In this document: positions 15,975 through 24,917 of the stretch, piece after piece
Layout of the letters: every line of letters starts with the position of its first letter
Numbering within the stretch: the first letter of the stretch is position 1
Notes under the pieces: model-generated
Databases searched by the model: none
What the model was told of the DNA's origin: nothing
The model's input: only the letters and a program-made list of their open reading frames with translations
Program-made: the position numbers and the translations under genes
Assembly (NCBI RefSeq): GCF_003966955.1
Contig: NZ_AP019367.1
Location: forward strand, 620,001-684,000
Direction: 5' to 3'
Source of the DNA: Parolsenella catena
Lineage (GTDB): Bacteria; Actinomycetota; Coriobacteriia; Coriobacteriales; Atopobiaceae
DNA length: 64,000 bases

Positions 15975-18225
15975 AACGGCGGACGGCAATGCATCGCAGG
16001 TCACAGGCCACGTGGGCGCCGAGCTTCGTCGCTTCGGCGTCCAGGGCGAGGGGGCGCCTCTCAAGGTCGTCTCGCGCTTCGAACCTGCGGGAGACCAGCC
16101 GCAGGCCATCGAGAAGCTCGCCCGCGGCGTGCGCGAGGGCCTTCGCTACCAGACGCTCATGGGCGTCACGGGCTCGGGCAAGACGTTCACCATGGCCAAG
16201 ACCATCGAGGCCGTGAACAAGCCCACGCTCATCCTCGAGCCCAACAAGACGCTCGCCGCCCAGGTTGCCAGCGAGATGCGCGAGCTGTTCCCCAACAACG
16301 CGGTGGTCTACTTCGTCTCCTACTACGACTACTACCAGCCCGAGGCCTACGTCCCGCAGTCGGACACCTACATCGAGAAGGACTCCTCCATCAACGAGGA
16401 GGTCGAGAAGCTGCGCCACCAGGCTACGGCGAGCCTGCTGTCCCGCCGCGACGTCATCTGCGTGGCATCGGTGAGCTGCATATACGGCATCGGCAGCCCG
16501 GAGGACTACGCCGGCCTTGCCCCCAATGTCTCCAAGGACGAGCCCCTCGAGCGCGACGACCTCATCCACGCCCTCATCGACATTCAGTACGACCGCAACG
16601 ACGTTGACCTCGCGCGCGGGTGCTTCCGCGTGCGCGGAGAGCGCGTGGACGTGTTCCCGCCGTACGCCGAGCACCCCCTGCGCATCGAGTTCTTTGGCGA
16701 CGAGGTGGAGCTCATCGCAGAGATCGACGAGGTCACCGGGGAGATCATCCGCGAGTACGACGCCGTCCCCATCTGGCCGGCGAGCCACTATGTCACCGAA
16801 CGCCCCAAGATTAACCACGCGCTCGACACGATCAACTCCGAGCTCACGGAGCGCCTGGCGCAGCTCAAGGCCTCCGACAAGCTCCTGGAGGCGCAGCGCC
16901 TGCGCGAGCGCACGGCCTATGACCTCGAGATGCTCGAGACGATGGGCTTCTGCAACGGCATCGAGAACTACTCGCGCCACCTGGACGGACGCAAGCCCGG
17001 CGAGCCGCCCTACACGCTCATCGACTACTTCCCCAAGGACATGCTCTGCATCATCGACGAGTCCCACGTCACGGTGCCGCAGATTCGTGGCATGCACGAG
17101 GGGGACCGCTCACGCAAGATCACGCTCGTGGAGCACGGCTTCCGCCTGCCGAGCGCCCTGGACAACCGCCCGCTGCGCTTCGACGAGTTCGAGGCCCGCG
17201 TGCCGCAGTTCCTCTACGTCTCGGCCACGCCCGGTGACTACGAGGAGCAGGTGAGCCAGCAGACGGTGGAGCAGATCATCCGCCCCACGGGCCTTCTCGA
17301 CCCCAAGATTGACGTGCGGCCCATCCGCGGCCAGATCGACGACCTCACCGAGGAGATCCGCGCGCGCGTGGCCAAGCACGAGCGCGTGCTCGTGACCACG
17401 CTCACCAAGCGCATGGCCGAGGACCTCACGGACCACCTGCTCGACGGGGGCTTCAAGGTCAACTACATGCATTCGGACACCGCCACGCTCGACCGCGTGG
17501 ACATCATCCGCGACCTGCGCACGGGAAAGATCGACGTGCTCGTGGGCATCAACCTCTTGCGTGAGGGCCTCGACATCCCGGAGGTGTCGCTTGTGGCGAT
17601 CCTCGACGCGGACAAGGAGGGATTCCTGCGCAACCGTCGCTCGCTCATCCAGACGATGGGCCGCGCGGCGAGAAACGCCCATGGCGAGGTCGTCATGTAC
17701 GCCGACGCCGTCACCGACTCCATGCGCGTGGCCATCGACGAGACGCGCCGGCGCCGCGAGCTGCAGGAGCGATACAACGCCGAGCACGGCATCGTGCCCA
17801 AGACGGTGAGCAAGTCCATCGCCGACATCTCGAGCTTCATCGCCGAGGCCGAGGATACCGTGGGCGACAAGACGCGCGACCGCCATGGCACGGGCAGCCA
17901 CGGCGCGTTCGAGAGCCTGTCGGGCGTGGAGAGCGACGCGCGGGCCCGCAGCGAGGCCACGGCGCGCTCCGTCGCCAACGAGCTCGCGAGCAAGCTGCCG
18001 CACGAGGAGCTCGCGAGGCTCATGGAGACTCTCGAGGCGGACATGAACGCCGCGAGCGAGGCCATGGACTTCGAGCGCGCCGCCGAGCTGCGAGACCAGC
18101 TCGTGGAGCTGAGGAGCCGCGTCGAGGGCAGCACGGAGGACGAGGTCATGGCCCGCCTCAAGGCCGGTGCGCGCAAGGGCAGCGCCCACGCCACGCGCAG
18201 ACGCTACAGGCCCAGGAAGAAGTAG
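15961..18225 (+). CDS. uvrB: Excinuclease ABC subunit B
   Basis: Damage-verifying helicase-like core of nucleotide excision repair, loaded by UvrA and cut by UvrC. 754 residues. Walker A is GVTGSGKTF (Lys74); the beta-hairpin region reads [25 protein letters not shown] is in the Walker B block; helicase motifs V and VI are [10 protein letters not shown] and QTMGRAARN; the UVR motif that contacts UvrC is near the end (about 680-715). The ATG at 15961 has GGGAG 7 nt upstream; an ATG 12 nt earlier is possible. The overlap with coaE implies translational coupling. Confidence 0.97.
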   Translation: MVASKTADGNASQVTGHVGAELRRFGVQGEGAPLKVVSRFEPAGDQPQAIEKLARGVREGLRYQTLMGVTGSGKTFTMAKTIEAVNKPTLILEPNKTLAAQVASEMRELFPNNAVVYFVSYYDYYQPEAYVPQSDTYIEKDSSINEEVEKLRHQATASLLSRRDVICVASVSCIYGIGSPEDYAGLAPNVSKDEPLERDDLIHALIDIQYDRNDVDLARGCFRVRGERVDVFPPYAEHPLRIEFFGDEVELIAEIDEVTGEIIREYDAVPIWPASHYVTERPKINHALDTINSELTERLAQLKASDKLLEAQRLRERTAYDLEMLETMGFCNGIENYSRHLDGRKPGEPPYTLIDYFPKDMLCIIDESHVTVPQIRGMHEGDRSRKITLVEHGFRLPSALDNRPLRFDEFEARVPQFLYVSATPGDYEEQVSQQTVEQIIRPTGLLDPKIDVRPIRGQIDDLTEEIRARVAKHERVLVTTLTKRMAEDLTDHLLDGGFKVNYMHSDTATLDRVDIIRDLRTGKIDVLVGINLLREGLDIPEVSLVAILDADKEGFLRNRRSLIQTMGRAARNAHGEVVMYADAVTDSMRVAIDETRRRRELQERYNAEHGIVPKTVSKSIADISSFIAEAEDTVGDKTRDRHGTGSHGAFESLSGVESDARARSEATARSVANELASKLPHEELARLMETLEADMNAASEAMDFERAAELRDQLVELRSRVEGSTEDEVMARLKAGARKGSAHATRRRYRPRKK

Positions 18226-18277
18226 GACGGCGGGCGTGGGCCTGGTGCCCCGCGCCGCGGCATCCAAGGAGAATCGC

Positions 18278-18634
18278 ATGGCATTCATCGCAAAGTGGCT
18301 CGTGGGATCGATCGCCGTGGGCGTGGCCGTCTGGCTCGTCCCGGGCATCGAGGTCGTGGGCGGCACGTGGGCCGCGCCCATCTTCACGGCGCTGTTTCTC
18401 GCCATCGTGAACGCGCTCGTCAAGCCCGTGCTCAAGGTGCTCGGGTTCCCGCTCACCGTCATCTCGCTGGGGCTGTTCTTGCTCGTCATCAACGCGTTCA
18501 TGCTCGAGCTCGCGGGCTACCTCTCGAGAAACATCACGCATGCCGGCATCCTCGTGGACGGCTTTGGCGCGGCGCTTCTCGGCGCGGTCATCGTGTCTGT
18601 CGTCTCCATGATGCTCGGCGGCGTCATCAGGTAG
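18278..18634 (+). CDS. Phage-holin-superfamily IV membrane protein
   Basis: 118 residues, four hydrophobic helices, with the PxFTALFLAIVNALVKPVL and PLTVISLGLFLLVINA blocks of the DUF360/'mycobacterial 4TMS phage holin' family. Despite the name, chromosomal members are widespread and no lysis function is implied; no phage gene is nearby. The ATG at 18278 has AAGGAG 6 nt upstream. Confidence 0.8.
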   Translation: MAFIAKWLVGSIAVGVAVWLVPGIEVVGGTWAAPIFTALFLAIVNALVKPVLKVLGFPLTVISLGLFLLVINAFMLELAGYLSRNITHAGILVDGFGAALLGAVIVSVVSMMLGGVIR

Positions 18635-18680
18635 CGACGCCGGGCTCTTGGGTGGCGTCGCCACGCTCGTCCCCGCACGC

Positions 18681-18704
18681 ATCACTTTAATGCGCTAAAG
18701 TGAT
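18681..18704. promoter_or_regulatory. 9-bp inverted repeat upstream of the YerC-like gene
   Basis: ATCACTTTA (18681-18689) and TAAAGTGAT (18696-18704) form a perfect inverted repeat around ATGCGC, 35 nt before the start. It is a plausible operator for the TrpR-type regulator encoded directly downstream. Confidence 0.5.
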
Positions 18705-18739
18705 TTAAGAACCTATGGACGTCACGCTTGGAGGGGCGC

Positions 18740-19036
18740 ATGGAAGCTCGGAAAGTCTTGGACACGGAGGCCGCACGGACGCTCGTGAGCGCGATCGGCC
18801 AGCTCTCGGCCCCCTCCGAGGTCGAGGCGTTCCTCACGGACCTGTGCACCCCGCGTGAGATCGAGGACCTCTCGCAGCGCCTCGAAGTGGCACAGCTCCT
18901 CGACGCCGGCAAGCCCTACCTCTCCGTGCAGGAGCAGACGGGCGCCTCGTCCACGACGGTCAGCCGCGTCTCCAAGTGCCTGAACGGCGCCGCCGGCGGC
19001 TATCGCGTGGTCCTCGACCGCCTGGCTGGGAAGTAG
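18740..19036 (+). CDS. YerC/YecD-type TrpR-like regulator
   Basis: 98 residues, all helical, matching the TrpR-related YerC/YecD family: LCTPREIEDLSQRLEVAQLL, then the helix-turn-helix YLSVQEQTGASSTTVSRVSK. DNA-binding regulator of unknown ligand. The ATG at 18740 has GGAGGGG 3-9 nt upstream. A perfect inverted repeat directly upstream suggests autoregulation. No trp gene is nearby. Confidence 0.85.
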   Translation: MEARKVLDTEAARTLVSAIGQLSAPSEVEAFLTDLCTPREIEDLSQRLEVAQLLDAGKPYLSVQEQTGASSTTVSRVSKCLNGAAGGYRVVLDRLAGK

Positions 19037-19070
19037 GTGCGAGCCTCATAATGGGTGCGTTTGGCACGAT

Positions 19071-19117
19071 TTGGGTCCGAGAAGTGACGGAGCCCTTGGG
19101 CCCGAGAAGTGACGGAG
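19071..19117. repeat. Tandem 22-nt direct repeat
   Basis: TTGGGTCCGAGAAGTGACGG at 19071 recurs at 19096 with one mismatch, period 25 nt, between the YerC-like gene and the convergent IclR gene. The preceding 12-mer CGTTTGGCACGA (19058-19069) recurs near folD at 52826-52837. Confidence 0.7.
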
Positions 19118-19124
19118 ACGGGCC

Positions 19125-19886
19125 CTACGCCAGCGCGCGCTCCATGTGGCGCTTGGCGCGCACGAGCGCCTCCTTGATTCGCAGCTGCTTCTCCTCGCCC
19201 ATACGATAGGAGGGCGTCGTCACGGACAGGCCGTACTCGATGACGCCGTGCCTGCGGATGCCCACGCCGATGCACTGGACTGCCTCGGTGGCCTCCTCGC
19301 GGTCATAGGCAAAGCCCTCGCGCCTCACCTTGTCGAGCTGGGCGATGAACTCGTCGGCGCTGCGGACGGTCGCCTGCGTGGGGCGCTCGAGCGGCTCGTG
19401 GAGCATCGCGCGCACGTCCGCCTCGCCCATCTCGCTCACGAGCACCTTGCCGATGGCCGTGTAGTGGATCGGCAGCGTCTTGCCGATGCTCGAGGTGAGC
19501 CGCACGGGCTGGGGCGAGTCGACCTTGGCGATGTAGAGCACGCGCCCGTGGTCGAGGACGCCGAGCTGGCAGGTCTCGCCGCAGGCGTTCGTGACGCCTC
19601 GCATCGCGGCCATGAACAGGCTCATCGAGGTGCTCTCGCGGTCGAACGACTTGCCAAGCAGATAGGTCTTGAGGCCGATGGAGTAGCGCTTCGTGGCGTC
19701 GTCGTAGGCAACGTAGCTGGTGTCCGCCATCGTGTGGAGGATGGGGGAGAGGCTGCCCTTTGGCGCCCCCACCTCGCGGCAGATCTCCGCCATCGTGAGG
19801 CCGCCGGAGGCGTTCGCGAGCGTCTCGAGGATGTCGAGGACGCGCATCGTCGAGCGGTGCTGGGGCTTTTCTGTAGCTGTTGCCAT
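19125..19886 (-). CDS. IclR-family regulator of the fucose operon
   Basis: 253 residues. An N-terminal winged helix-turn-helix (about 12-75: RVLDILETLANASGGLTMAEI...GAPKGSLSPIL) is followed by the IclR effector domain (CQLGVLDHGRVLYIAKVDS, LPIHYTAIGKVLVSEM, YDREEATEAVQCIGVGI). It is transcribed divergently from uxaA. Two GTTCG-N6-CGAAC palindromes in the shared promoter region are its likely operators. The C. jejuni fucose locus also has an IclR regulator (Cj0480c) at its edge. The ATG at 19886 follows AAGGGAG; a TTG eight codons earlier is less likely. The effector, perhaps fucose or a pathway intermediate, is inferred only. Confidence 0.85.
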   Translation of the reverse strand: MATATEKPQHRSTMRVLDILETLANASGGLTMAEICREVGAPKGSLSPILHTMADTSYVAYDDATKRYSIGLKTYLLGKSFDRESTSMSLFMAAMRGVTNACGETCQLGVLDHGRVLYIAKVDSPQPVRLTSSIGKTLPIHYTAIGKVLVSEMGEADVRAMLHEPLERPTQATVRSADEFIAQLDKVRREGFAYDREEATEAVQCIGVGIRRHGVIEYGLSVTTPSYRMGEEKQLRIKEALVRAKRHMERALA

Positions 19887-20007
19887 CTCTTCTGTGCTCC
19901 CTTGGGACAAAGTCCCAGTTCAAAGGCCATGTGGCCGTGGTCGAGAGGCGCGGCTGCCGCCTTGACCGCATCAAGTTCCGAACGTATTCTTACCACTGGC
20001 GGTATAA

Positions 20008-20023
20008 GTTCGCAAATACGAAC
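20008..20023. promoter_or_regulatory. Candidate IclR operator 1
   Basis: GTTCGCAAATACGAAC: perfect 5-bp arms with a 6-nt AT-rich spacer. Same arms and spacing as 20125-20140. Confidence 0.6.
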
Positions 20024-20124
20024 ACCGTTCGCAGAGAAAAACCTACCGTCCACGGATGCCGAGCGGGTCCCACGCCCACGCGACGCCCGTGAGAATTACC
20101 GTACAGCTGCAATTTGGGAACGAG

Positions 20125-20140
20125 GTTCGCATATCCGAAC
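20125..20140. promoter_or_regulatory. Candidate IclR operator 2
   Basis: GTTCGCATATCCGAAC, the second GTTCG-N6-CGAAC palindrome, exactly 117 bp downstream of the first and 91 nt before the uxaA start. Confidence 0.6.
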
Positions 20141-20230
20141 AAACGGAACCAAGGCAACCCCAACGGGCGCCAGCCGCCCGTGCCTGGCCCTGCGGGTGGC
20201 GAGCCGTCCCAGAACGAGGGAGGACCGTTC

Positions 20231-21745
20231 ATGAGAAACGGCGTCATCATTGACGAGAAGGACAACGTCGTCGTCGCCATCCACGAGCTCGAGGCCGGCA
20301 CCGACGTCGCCTACCCGCTGCCCGGCGGCGGCGAGGGCCATGTCATCACGACCGAGCACATCCCGCTGTTCCACAAGATTGCCCGCACCGACATCAAGCG
20401 CGGCGAGAAGGTCGTGAAGTACGGCGAGTACATCGGCGTCGCCACGGCAGACATCGCGGCGGGCGAGCACGTTCACACGCACAACTGCGCGAGCTCCGAT
20501 GACCTCAAGGACACCGACGCCAACGACGTGGCCTCTGCCGCATCCGACGTCGTTGCCCCCGCGGCCGCGCCCAAGTCCACGCGCACGTTCCGCGGATATC
20601 GCAGGGCAGACGGCCAGGTGGGCATCCGCAACCACGTTCTCGTCCTTCCCACGAGCATCTGCGCCTCCGACACCACCGAGCGCATCGCCCGTGCCGTCAG
20701 CGGCTGCGTGACGTTCCACAACCAGAACGGCTGCAGCCAGGTGAACGTGGACCAGCAGCTCACGGTTGACACGCTCGCCGGCCTTGCCGCCAGCCCCAAC
20801 GTCTACGCCGTGCTGGCCGTGTCGCTGGGCTGCGAGGGCTGCCAGAACGACCTCGTCATCGACGCCATCCGCAAGCGTTGCGACAAGCCCATCCGCTCAC
20901 TCATCATCCAGAGGGTCGGCGGCTCCATCAAGGCCGTGGAGGAGGGCACGCGCATCGCCCGCGAGCTCGTCCGCGAGGCGAGCCTGTGCGAGCGCGAGGA
21001 CGTGCCCGTCTCCGAGCTCATCTTTGGCACCAACTGCGGCGGCTCGGACACCTCGAGTGGCCTTGGCTCCAACCCGCTCATCGGCGAGGTCTCCGACTGG
21101 ATGGTCTCGCAGGGCGCCACGACCGTCCTGTGCGAGACGCCCGAGCTGTTCGGCGGCGAGCACATCCTGGCTCGCCGCGCCGCCACGCCCGAGGTGGGCG
21201 AGCAGGTGCTCAAGATCGTGCGCGACTACGAGAAGTACGTGCAGATGTTCGGCGCCGAGATGCGCGAGGGCAACCCCAGCCCCGGCAACATGGCCGGTGG
21301 CCTCACCACGCTCGAGGAGAAGTCGCTCGGCTGCATCCACAAGGCCGGCCACAGCCCCATCAACGCGGTGTACCCCTATGCTGCGCCGCTCAAGAGCCAC
21401 GAGGGCCTCGTGATCATGGACACCCCGGGCAACGACCCCTCCAGCGTGGGCGGCATCATCGCCGGCGGCTGCCAGCTCGTGGTCTTCTCGACGGGCCTTG
21501 GCACGCCCACGGGCAACGCGATCGCCCCGGTGCTGCGCATCACGGCCAACGGCCGCACGGCCAAGACCATGGCTGACAACATCGACTTCGACGCGCAGGC
21601 CACGATCTATGGGCCGCAGTCCATGGAGGAGCTGCGCGACCGTCTCATCGACCAGATCATCGCCGTGTGCAACGGCGAGCCCACGTGCGCCGAGGCGCTC
21701 GGCTACACGGAGACGGCGCTGCCGCACCTGTGCAACTACATGTAG
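20231..21745 (+). CDS. UxaA-family sugar-acid dehydratase (probable fuconate dehydratase)
   Basis: 504 residues combining the N-terminal SAF/UxaA small domain (about 1-95, ending HTHNCASS) and the large altronate/galactarate dehydratase domain (GYRRADGQVGIRNHVLVLP, CxxGCEGCQ, FGTNCGGSDTSSGL, NPSPGNMAGGLTTLEEKSLG). The family eliminates water from altronate-type acids using Fe2+. In this operon the expected substrate is L-fuconate, giving 2-keto-3-deoxy-L-fuconate. In C. jejuni the same two domains are encoded by two genes (Cj0482/Cj0483); here they are one. The ATG at 20231 follows GGGAGGA. First gene of the operon. Confidence 0.85.
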   Translation: MRNGVIIDEKDNVVVAIHELEAGTDVAYPLPGGGEGHVITTEHIPLFHKIARTDIKRGEKVVKYGEYIGVATADIAAGEHVHTHNCASSDDLKDTDANDVASAASDVVAPAAAPKSTRTFRGYRRADGQVGIRNHVLVLPTSICASDTTERIARAVSGCVTFHNQNGCSQVNVDQQLTVDTLAGLAASPNVYAVLAVSLGCEGCQNDLVIDAIRKRCDKPIRSLIIQRVGGSIKAVEEGTRIARELVREASLCEREDVPVSELIFGTNCGGSDTSSGLGSNPLIGEVSDWMVSQGATTVLCETPELFGGEHILARRAATPEVGEQVLKIVRDYEKYVQMFGAEMREGNPSPGNMAGGLTTLEEKSLGCIHKAGHSPINAVYPYAAPLKSHEGLVIMDTPGNDPSSVGGIIAGGCQLVVFSTGLGTPTGNAIAPVLRITANGRTAKTMADNIDFDAQATIYGPQSMEELRDRLIDQIIAVCNGEPTCAEALGYTETALPHLCNYM

Positions 21746-21963
21746 GCGAAACCTCACGGGGCCCGGCCCCCAACCCCTTCCAGGGGACCGGGCCTCACCA
21801 ACCTGCCCAGGAGCGGCCCAAAGGGCTTTGACACCTTTGGGCATGGGCACCAAGCAAGGCATCACCGCGGGCAACCCGCGTGATACATACGGCGCAGACC
21901 CCCAACTGCGTCAAAGGCAAACCCCGGGAAGGGACACCCGGGACAATCAAGAAGGAGTGCATC
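21746..21963. other. Four consecutive hairpins between uxaA and the SDR gene
   Basis: Within 218 nt: a GGCCCGG/CCGGGCC stem (about 21760-21795), GCCCAAAGG/CCTTTGGGC (21816-21842), CGCGGG/CCCGCG (around 21870) and CCCGGG/CCCGGG (around 21927-21946). None has a T-tract. They could stabilise or process the mRNA and uncouple expression within the operon. Confidence 0.5.
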
Positions 21964-22755
21964 ATGGATCTTCATCTCGAGGGCAAGGTCATCTTCGTCA
22001 CCGGCGGCTTCAAGGGCATCGGTAAGGGCATCGCGCTGCAGCTCGCTCGCGAGGGCGCTATCCCCGTGGTCCTGAACCGCAAGGACGGTGTCGAGGACGA
22101 GTTCCGCGCCGAGATCTCTGAGATCACCAAGACGTTCGAGATGTACTACATCGACCTCAACGACACCGACGCCATCAAGCCCATCGTCGAGGAGGTCTAC
22201 AAGAAGTACGGCCACATCGACGGCGTGGTGAACAACGCTGGCCGCAACGACAACCTCGAGCTCGAGACCCTCGACTGGCACGACTTCGAGAAGTCCCTGC
22301 ACGGCAACCTCACGCACTACTTCGAGCTCGTCCACTGCTGCTGCCCGTACCTCAAGGAGTCCAAGGGCTCCATCGTGAACATCGCCTCCAAGGTCGCCCT
22401 CACCGGCCAGGGCAAGACGACGGCCTACGCCGCCGCCAAGGGCGCCATCCTCGGCCTCACCCGTGAGTGGGCCGCCGCTCTCGTCCACGACTCCGTGCGT
22501 GTCAACGCCATCGTCGTCGCCGAGGCCTGGACGCCGCTGTACGCCAACTGGATCAAGACCTTCGGTGACGAGGAGGCCCAGCAGAAGCGTCTGTCCCTCA
22601 TCACGGACCGCATCCCGCTGGAGCACCGTATGACCACCTGCGAGGAGATCGCCGACACCGCGGCCTTCCTGCTCTCCGACCGCGCCTCCCACACCACCGG
22701 CCAGTGGTGCAGCGTCGACGGCGGCTACGTCAACCTCGATCGCGCCCTCGACTAG
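21964..22755 (+). CDS. SDR-family L-fucose dehydrogenase (FucX-like)
   Basis: 263-residue classical short-chain dehydrogenase. The Rossmann motif is TGGFKGIG (13-20), NNAG follows, and the active site is Tyr155-x3-Lys159 (TAYAAAKGA) with the serine in NIASKVAL. In context it should oxidise L-fucose at C1 to the fuconolactone, the role of FucX (Cj0485) in C. jejuni. The NAD versus NADP preference cannot be fixed from sequence. ATG 21964 has AAGGAG 8 nt upstream. Confidence 0.85.
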   Translation: MDLHLEGKVIFVTGGFKGIGKGIALQLAREGAIPVVLNRKDGVEDEFRAEISEITKTFEMYYIDLNDTDAIKPIVEEVYKKYGHIDGVVNNAGRNDNLELETLDWHDFEKSLHGNLTHYFELVHCCCPYLKESKGSIVNIASKVALTGQGKTTAYAAAKGAILGLTREWAAALVHDSVRVNAIVVAEAWTPLYANWIKTFGDEEAQQKRLSLITDRIPLEHRMTTCEEIADTAAFLLSDRASHTTGQWCSVDGGYVNLDRALD

Positions 22756-22782
22756 CTCTGGCCTGGAAAGAGGATTTAACGC

Positions 22783-24039
22783 ATGTCTGATTCCGCCAAG
22801 AAGGCGAGCACCAAGGGCGCTGCGGCAACCATCGCCATCGTTCTCGTGACCTCGCTGTTTTTCGTCTGGGGCCTGGCCATGAACCTGGTCAGCTCGCTGA
22901 ACGCCCCGATCGCCAACTACCTTGAGCTGACGACCACCCAGACGTCGCTCATGCAGGTGGCCTACTACGGTGCCTACTTCGTCATGGCCATCCCGGCCGG
23001 CGCCATCGCCAAGAAGTTCGGCTACAAGGGTGGCGTCATCGCCGGCCTCGCCCTGTTCGTGATTGGCTCCATCATCACGGTGCCCGCCACGAACGCCGCC
23101 TCGTTCGCCCTGTTCCTGGTCTCCACGTTCGTCGTTGCCGCTGGCGCCACCACGCTCGAGGCCAACTGCAACCCCTACATCACCAAGCTCGGTGACGAGA
23201 AGCACGAGTCCATGCGACTCAACCTCGCCCAGTCGTTCAACGGCGTCGGTTCCATCGTGGGCCCGCTCATCATGGCCCAGATCCTGAGCACGACGGTCGC
23301 CGCCGGCCAGCCCGGCTTCGCCGAGGCCAAGACGGCCTTCCTGGGCAGCACCCGTGGCATCTACATCGTGATCGCCATCGTGCTCGCCATCATGCTCGCC
23401 GTGTTCGTCTTCGTGAAGCTCCCCACGCCGCCGAACGACGTCGAGGAGGCCGGCTCCGAGAAGGCCGCCAAGGGCGGTGCCCTCAAGAAGCCCTACTTCA
23501 AGCTTGGCGTCGTCGCCGAGTTCTTCTACGTGGGCATCCAGACGGTTGGCTTCTCCCTGTTCGCCACGTATGCGACGAAGGTCGCCGGCCTTGAGATGAG
23601 CCTCGCCACGGGCCTCGTGAGCGCCCTGTCGCTGCTGTTCACCATCGGCCGCTTCGGCTCTACGCCGCTTCTGGCCAAGAAGGACCCGGGCAAGCTGCTC
23701 GGCATCTACATGACGGGTGCCGCCGTCTGCTTCTTCCTCGTCTTCCTGAACCTTGGCGTGGTCTCGGTCGCCGCGTTCGTCGTGGCCTACCTGTTCATGT
23801 CCATCGGCTACCCGACGATCTTCTCGCTGTCGCTGCGCGGCATGAGCGGCGACGAGACCAAGACCGGCTCGTCCATCATCACGATGTCGATCGTGGGCGG
23901 CGCCATCATCCCGGTCGTCGTGAGCGCCATCGGCGATGCCTGCGGCCTGTCCGTCGCCATGCTCGTCGCCGTTCCCTGCCTGGCCTTCTGCGCCTGGTAC
24001 GGCTTCGCCGGCTCCAAGATCGGCTTTGGGGAGGAGTAA
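22783..24039 (+). CDS. fucP: L-fucose:H+ symporter FucP
   Basis: 418 residues, 12 predicted helices, FHS/FucP branch of the major facilitator superfamily. Family features are VTSLFFVWGLAMNL in helix 1 and GATTLEANCNPYI in helix 4, whose glutamate corresponds to the proton-coupled acidic residue region of E. coli FucP. Imports L-fucose, possibly also related sugars such as D-arabinose or galactose. It follows the dehydrogenase by 27 nt; GAGGA lies upstream of the ATG. Confidence 0.88.
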   Translation: MSDSAKKASTKGAAATIAIVLVTSLFFVWGLAMNLVSSLNAPIANYLELTTTQTSLMQVAYYGAYFVMAIPAGAIAKKFGYKGGVIAGLALFVIGSIITVPATNAASFALFLVSTFVVAAGATTLEANCNPYITKLGDEKHESMRLNLAQSFNGVGSIVGPLIMAQILSTTVAAGQPGFAEAKTAFLGSTRGIYIVIAIVLAIMLAVFVFVKLPTPPNDVEEAGSEKAAKGGALKKPYFKLGVVAEFFYVGIQTVGFSLFATYATKVAGLEMSLATGLVSALSLLFTIGRFGSTPLLAKKDPGKLLGIYMTGAAVCFFLVFLNLGVVSVAAFVVAYLFMSIGYPTIFSLSLRGMSGDETKTGSSIITMSIVGGAIIPVVVSAIGDACGLSVAMLVAVPCLAFCAWYGFAGSKIGFGEE

Positions 24040-24044
24040 CCATC

Positions 24045-24842
24045 ATGTCTGATCTCAAGGTTGTCGATTCTCACTTCCACGTGTGGAACCTCGATACGCA
24101 GAGCCTTCCCTGGCTCGACGGCACCGACGGCACCATCACGCACACCTACAAGGTGGAGGACCTCGAGGCCGAGTACGCCCGCCAGGCCGGTGTTGAGTTC
24201 GTCGGCGGCGTGTACGTCGAGGTTGACTGCGCCGACCACGAGGCCGAGGACAAGATCGCCTACGACCTCAAGGCGGCCCACCCCAAGATGCTCGCCTGCA
24301 TGCTTCGCAGCGACGTCTCTCCGTGGATGCGCGTCCCCGCGTTTGCCGCCGGCATCCGCGAGCCGCTCCACATCGACTCCGAGCCCAAGGGTCGTTGCCT
24401 TGAGCCCAGCTTTGTCGAGGGCCTTCACACGCTGGCCAAGAAGGGCCTGCCCTTCGAGTCCTGCAACCGCGTGAACGAGCTCGAGGACGCCTACGAGGCG
24501 TTCGCCCAGGCGCCCGAGGAGACCGTCATCCTGAACCACCTCGGCAACGTCGAGGCGCTCACGTCGGAGTGGTGCGCGGTCATGAAGAAGTTCGCGACCC
24601 TGCCGAACCTCTACGTGAAGGTCTCGGGCTTCCCGACGGCCGACAAGCAGTTCGTCTCCGAGCTGCTCAAGTTCACGCGCGACACGTTCGACCCCAAGAA
24701 GCTCCTGTACGCGTCCAACTGGCCCGTCGTGAAGCTCTACAGCTCCTTCGACGAGCACTTCCAGACGCTTCGCGACGCCTTTGGCGACGACGAGGACTTC
24801 TTCATGAACAACGCCGTGCGTGCCTACGGCCTTACGCTCTAA
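24045..24842 (+). CDS. Amidohydrolase-2 family lactonase (probable fuconolactonase)
   Basis: 265-residue TIM-barrel hydrolase of the amidohydrolase-2/fuconolactonase group. Metal-site pattern: VDSHFHVWN at the N-terminus, LNHLGN in the middle and YASNWPV near the C-terminus. The last motif usually reads SDWPV, so the Asp is Asn here. In this operon it should open L-fuconolactone to L-fuconate; the C. jejuni counterpart is Cj0487. The start is 5 nt after fucP with GGGGAGGAG overlapping the fucP stop, so translation is coupled. Confidence 0.82.
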   Translation: MSDLKVVDSHFHVWNLDTQSLPWLDGTDGTITHTYKVEDLEAEYARQAGVEFVGGVYVEVDCADHEAEDKIAYDLKAAHPKMLACMLRSDVSPWMRVPAFAAGIREPLHIDSEPKGRCLEPSFVEGLHTLAKKGLPFESCNRVNELEDAYEAFAQAPEETVILNHLGNVEALTSEWCAVMKKFATLPNLYVKVSGFPTADKQFVSELLKFTRDTFDPKKLLYASNWPVVKLYSSFDEHFQTLRDAFGDDEDFFMNNAVRAYGLTL

Positions 24843-24917
24843 CGTCTGAAGTCGGCCCGCGCGTCCAGTCGGCGCGCGGGCCGCTCCATCGGTCCCATCA
24901 AAGTAAGGGAGTGCATT

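Larger units (their letters stand above)
19887..20230. promoter_or_regulatory. Divergent IclR/uxaA promoter region
   Basis: 344 nt without a gene. It contains two 16-bp palindromes (20008-20023 and 20125-20140), a compressed related site GTTCCGAAC (19975-19983) and a further GTTCG half-site near 20027. I could not identify a convincing -35/-10 pair. Confidence 0.5.

Noticed and set aside
18278-18634. Holin-like protein as evidence of a prophage
   Set aside because: The family is widespread on chromosomes and no phage structural, integrase or lysis gene is nearby.
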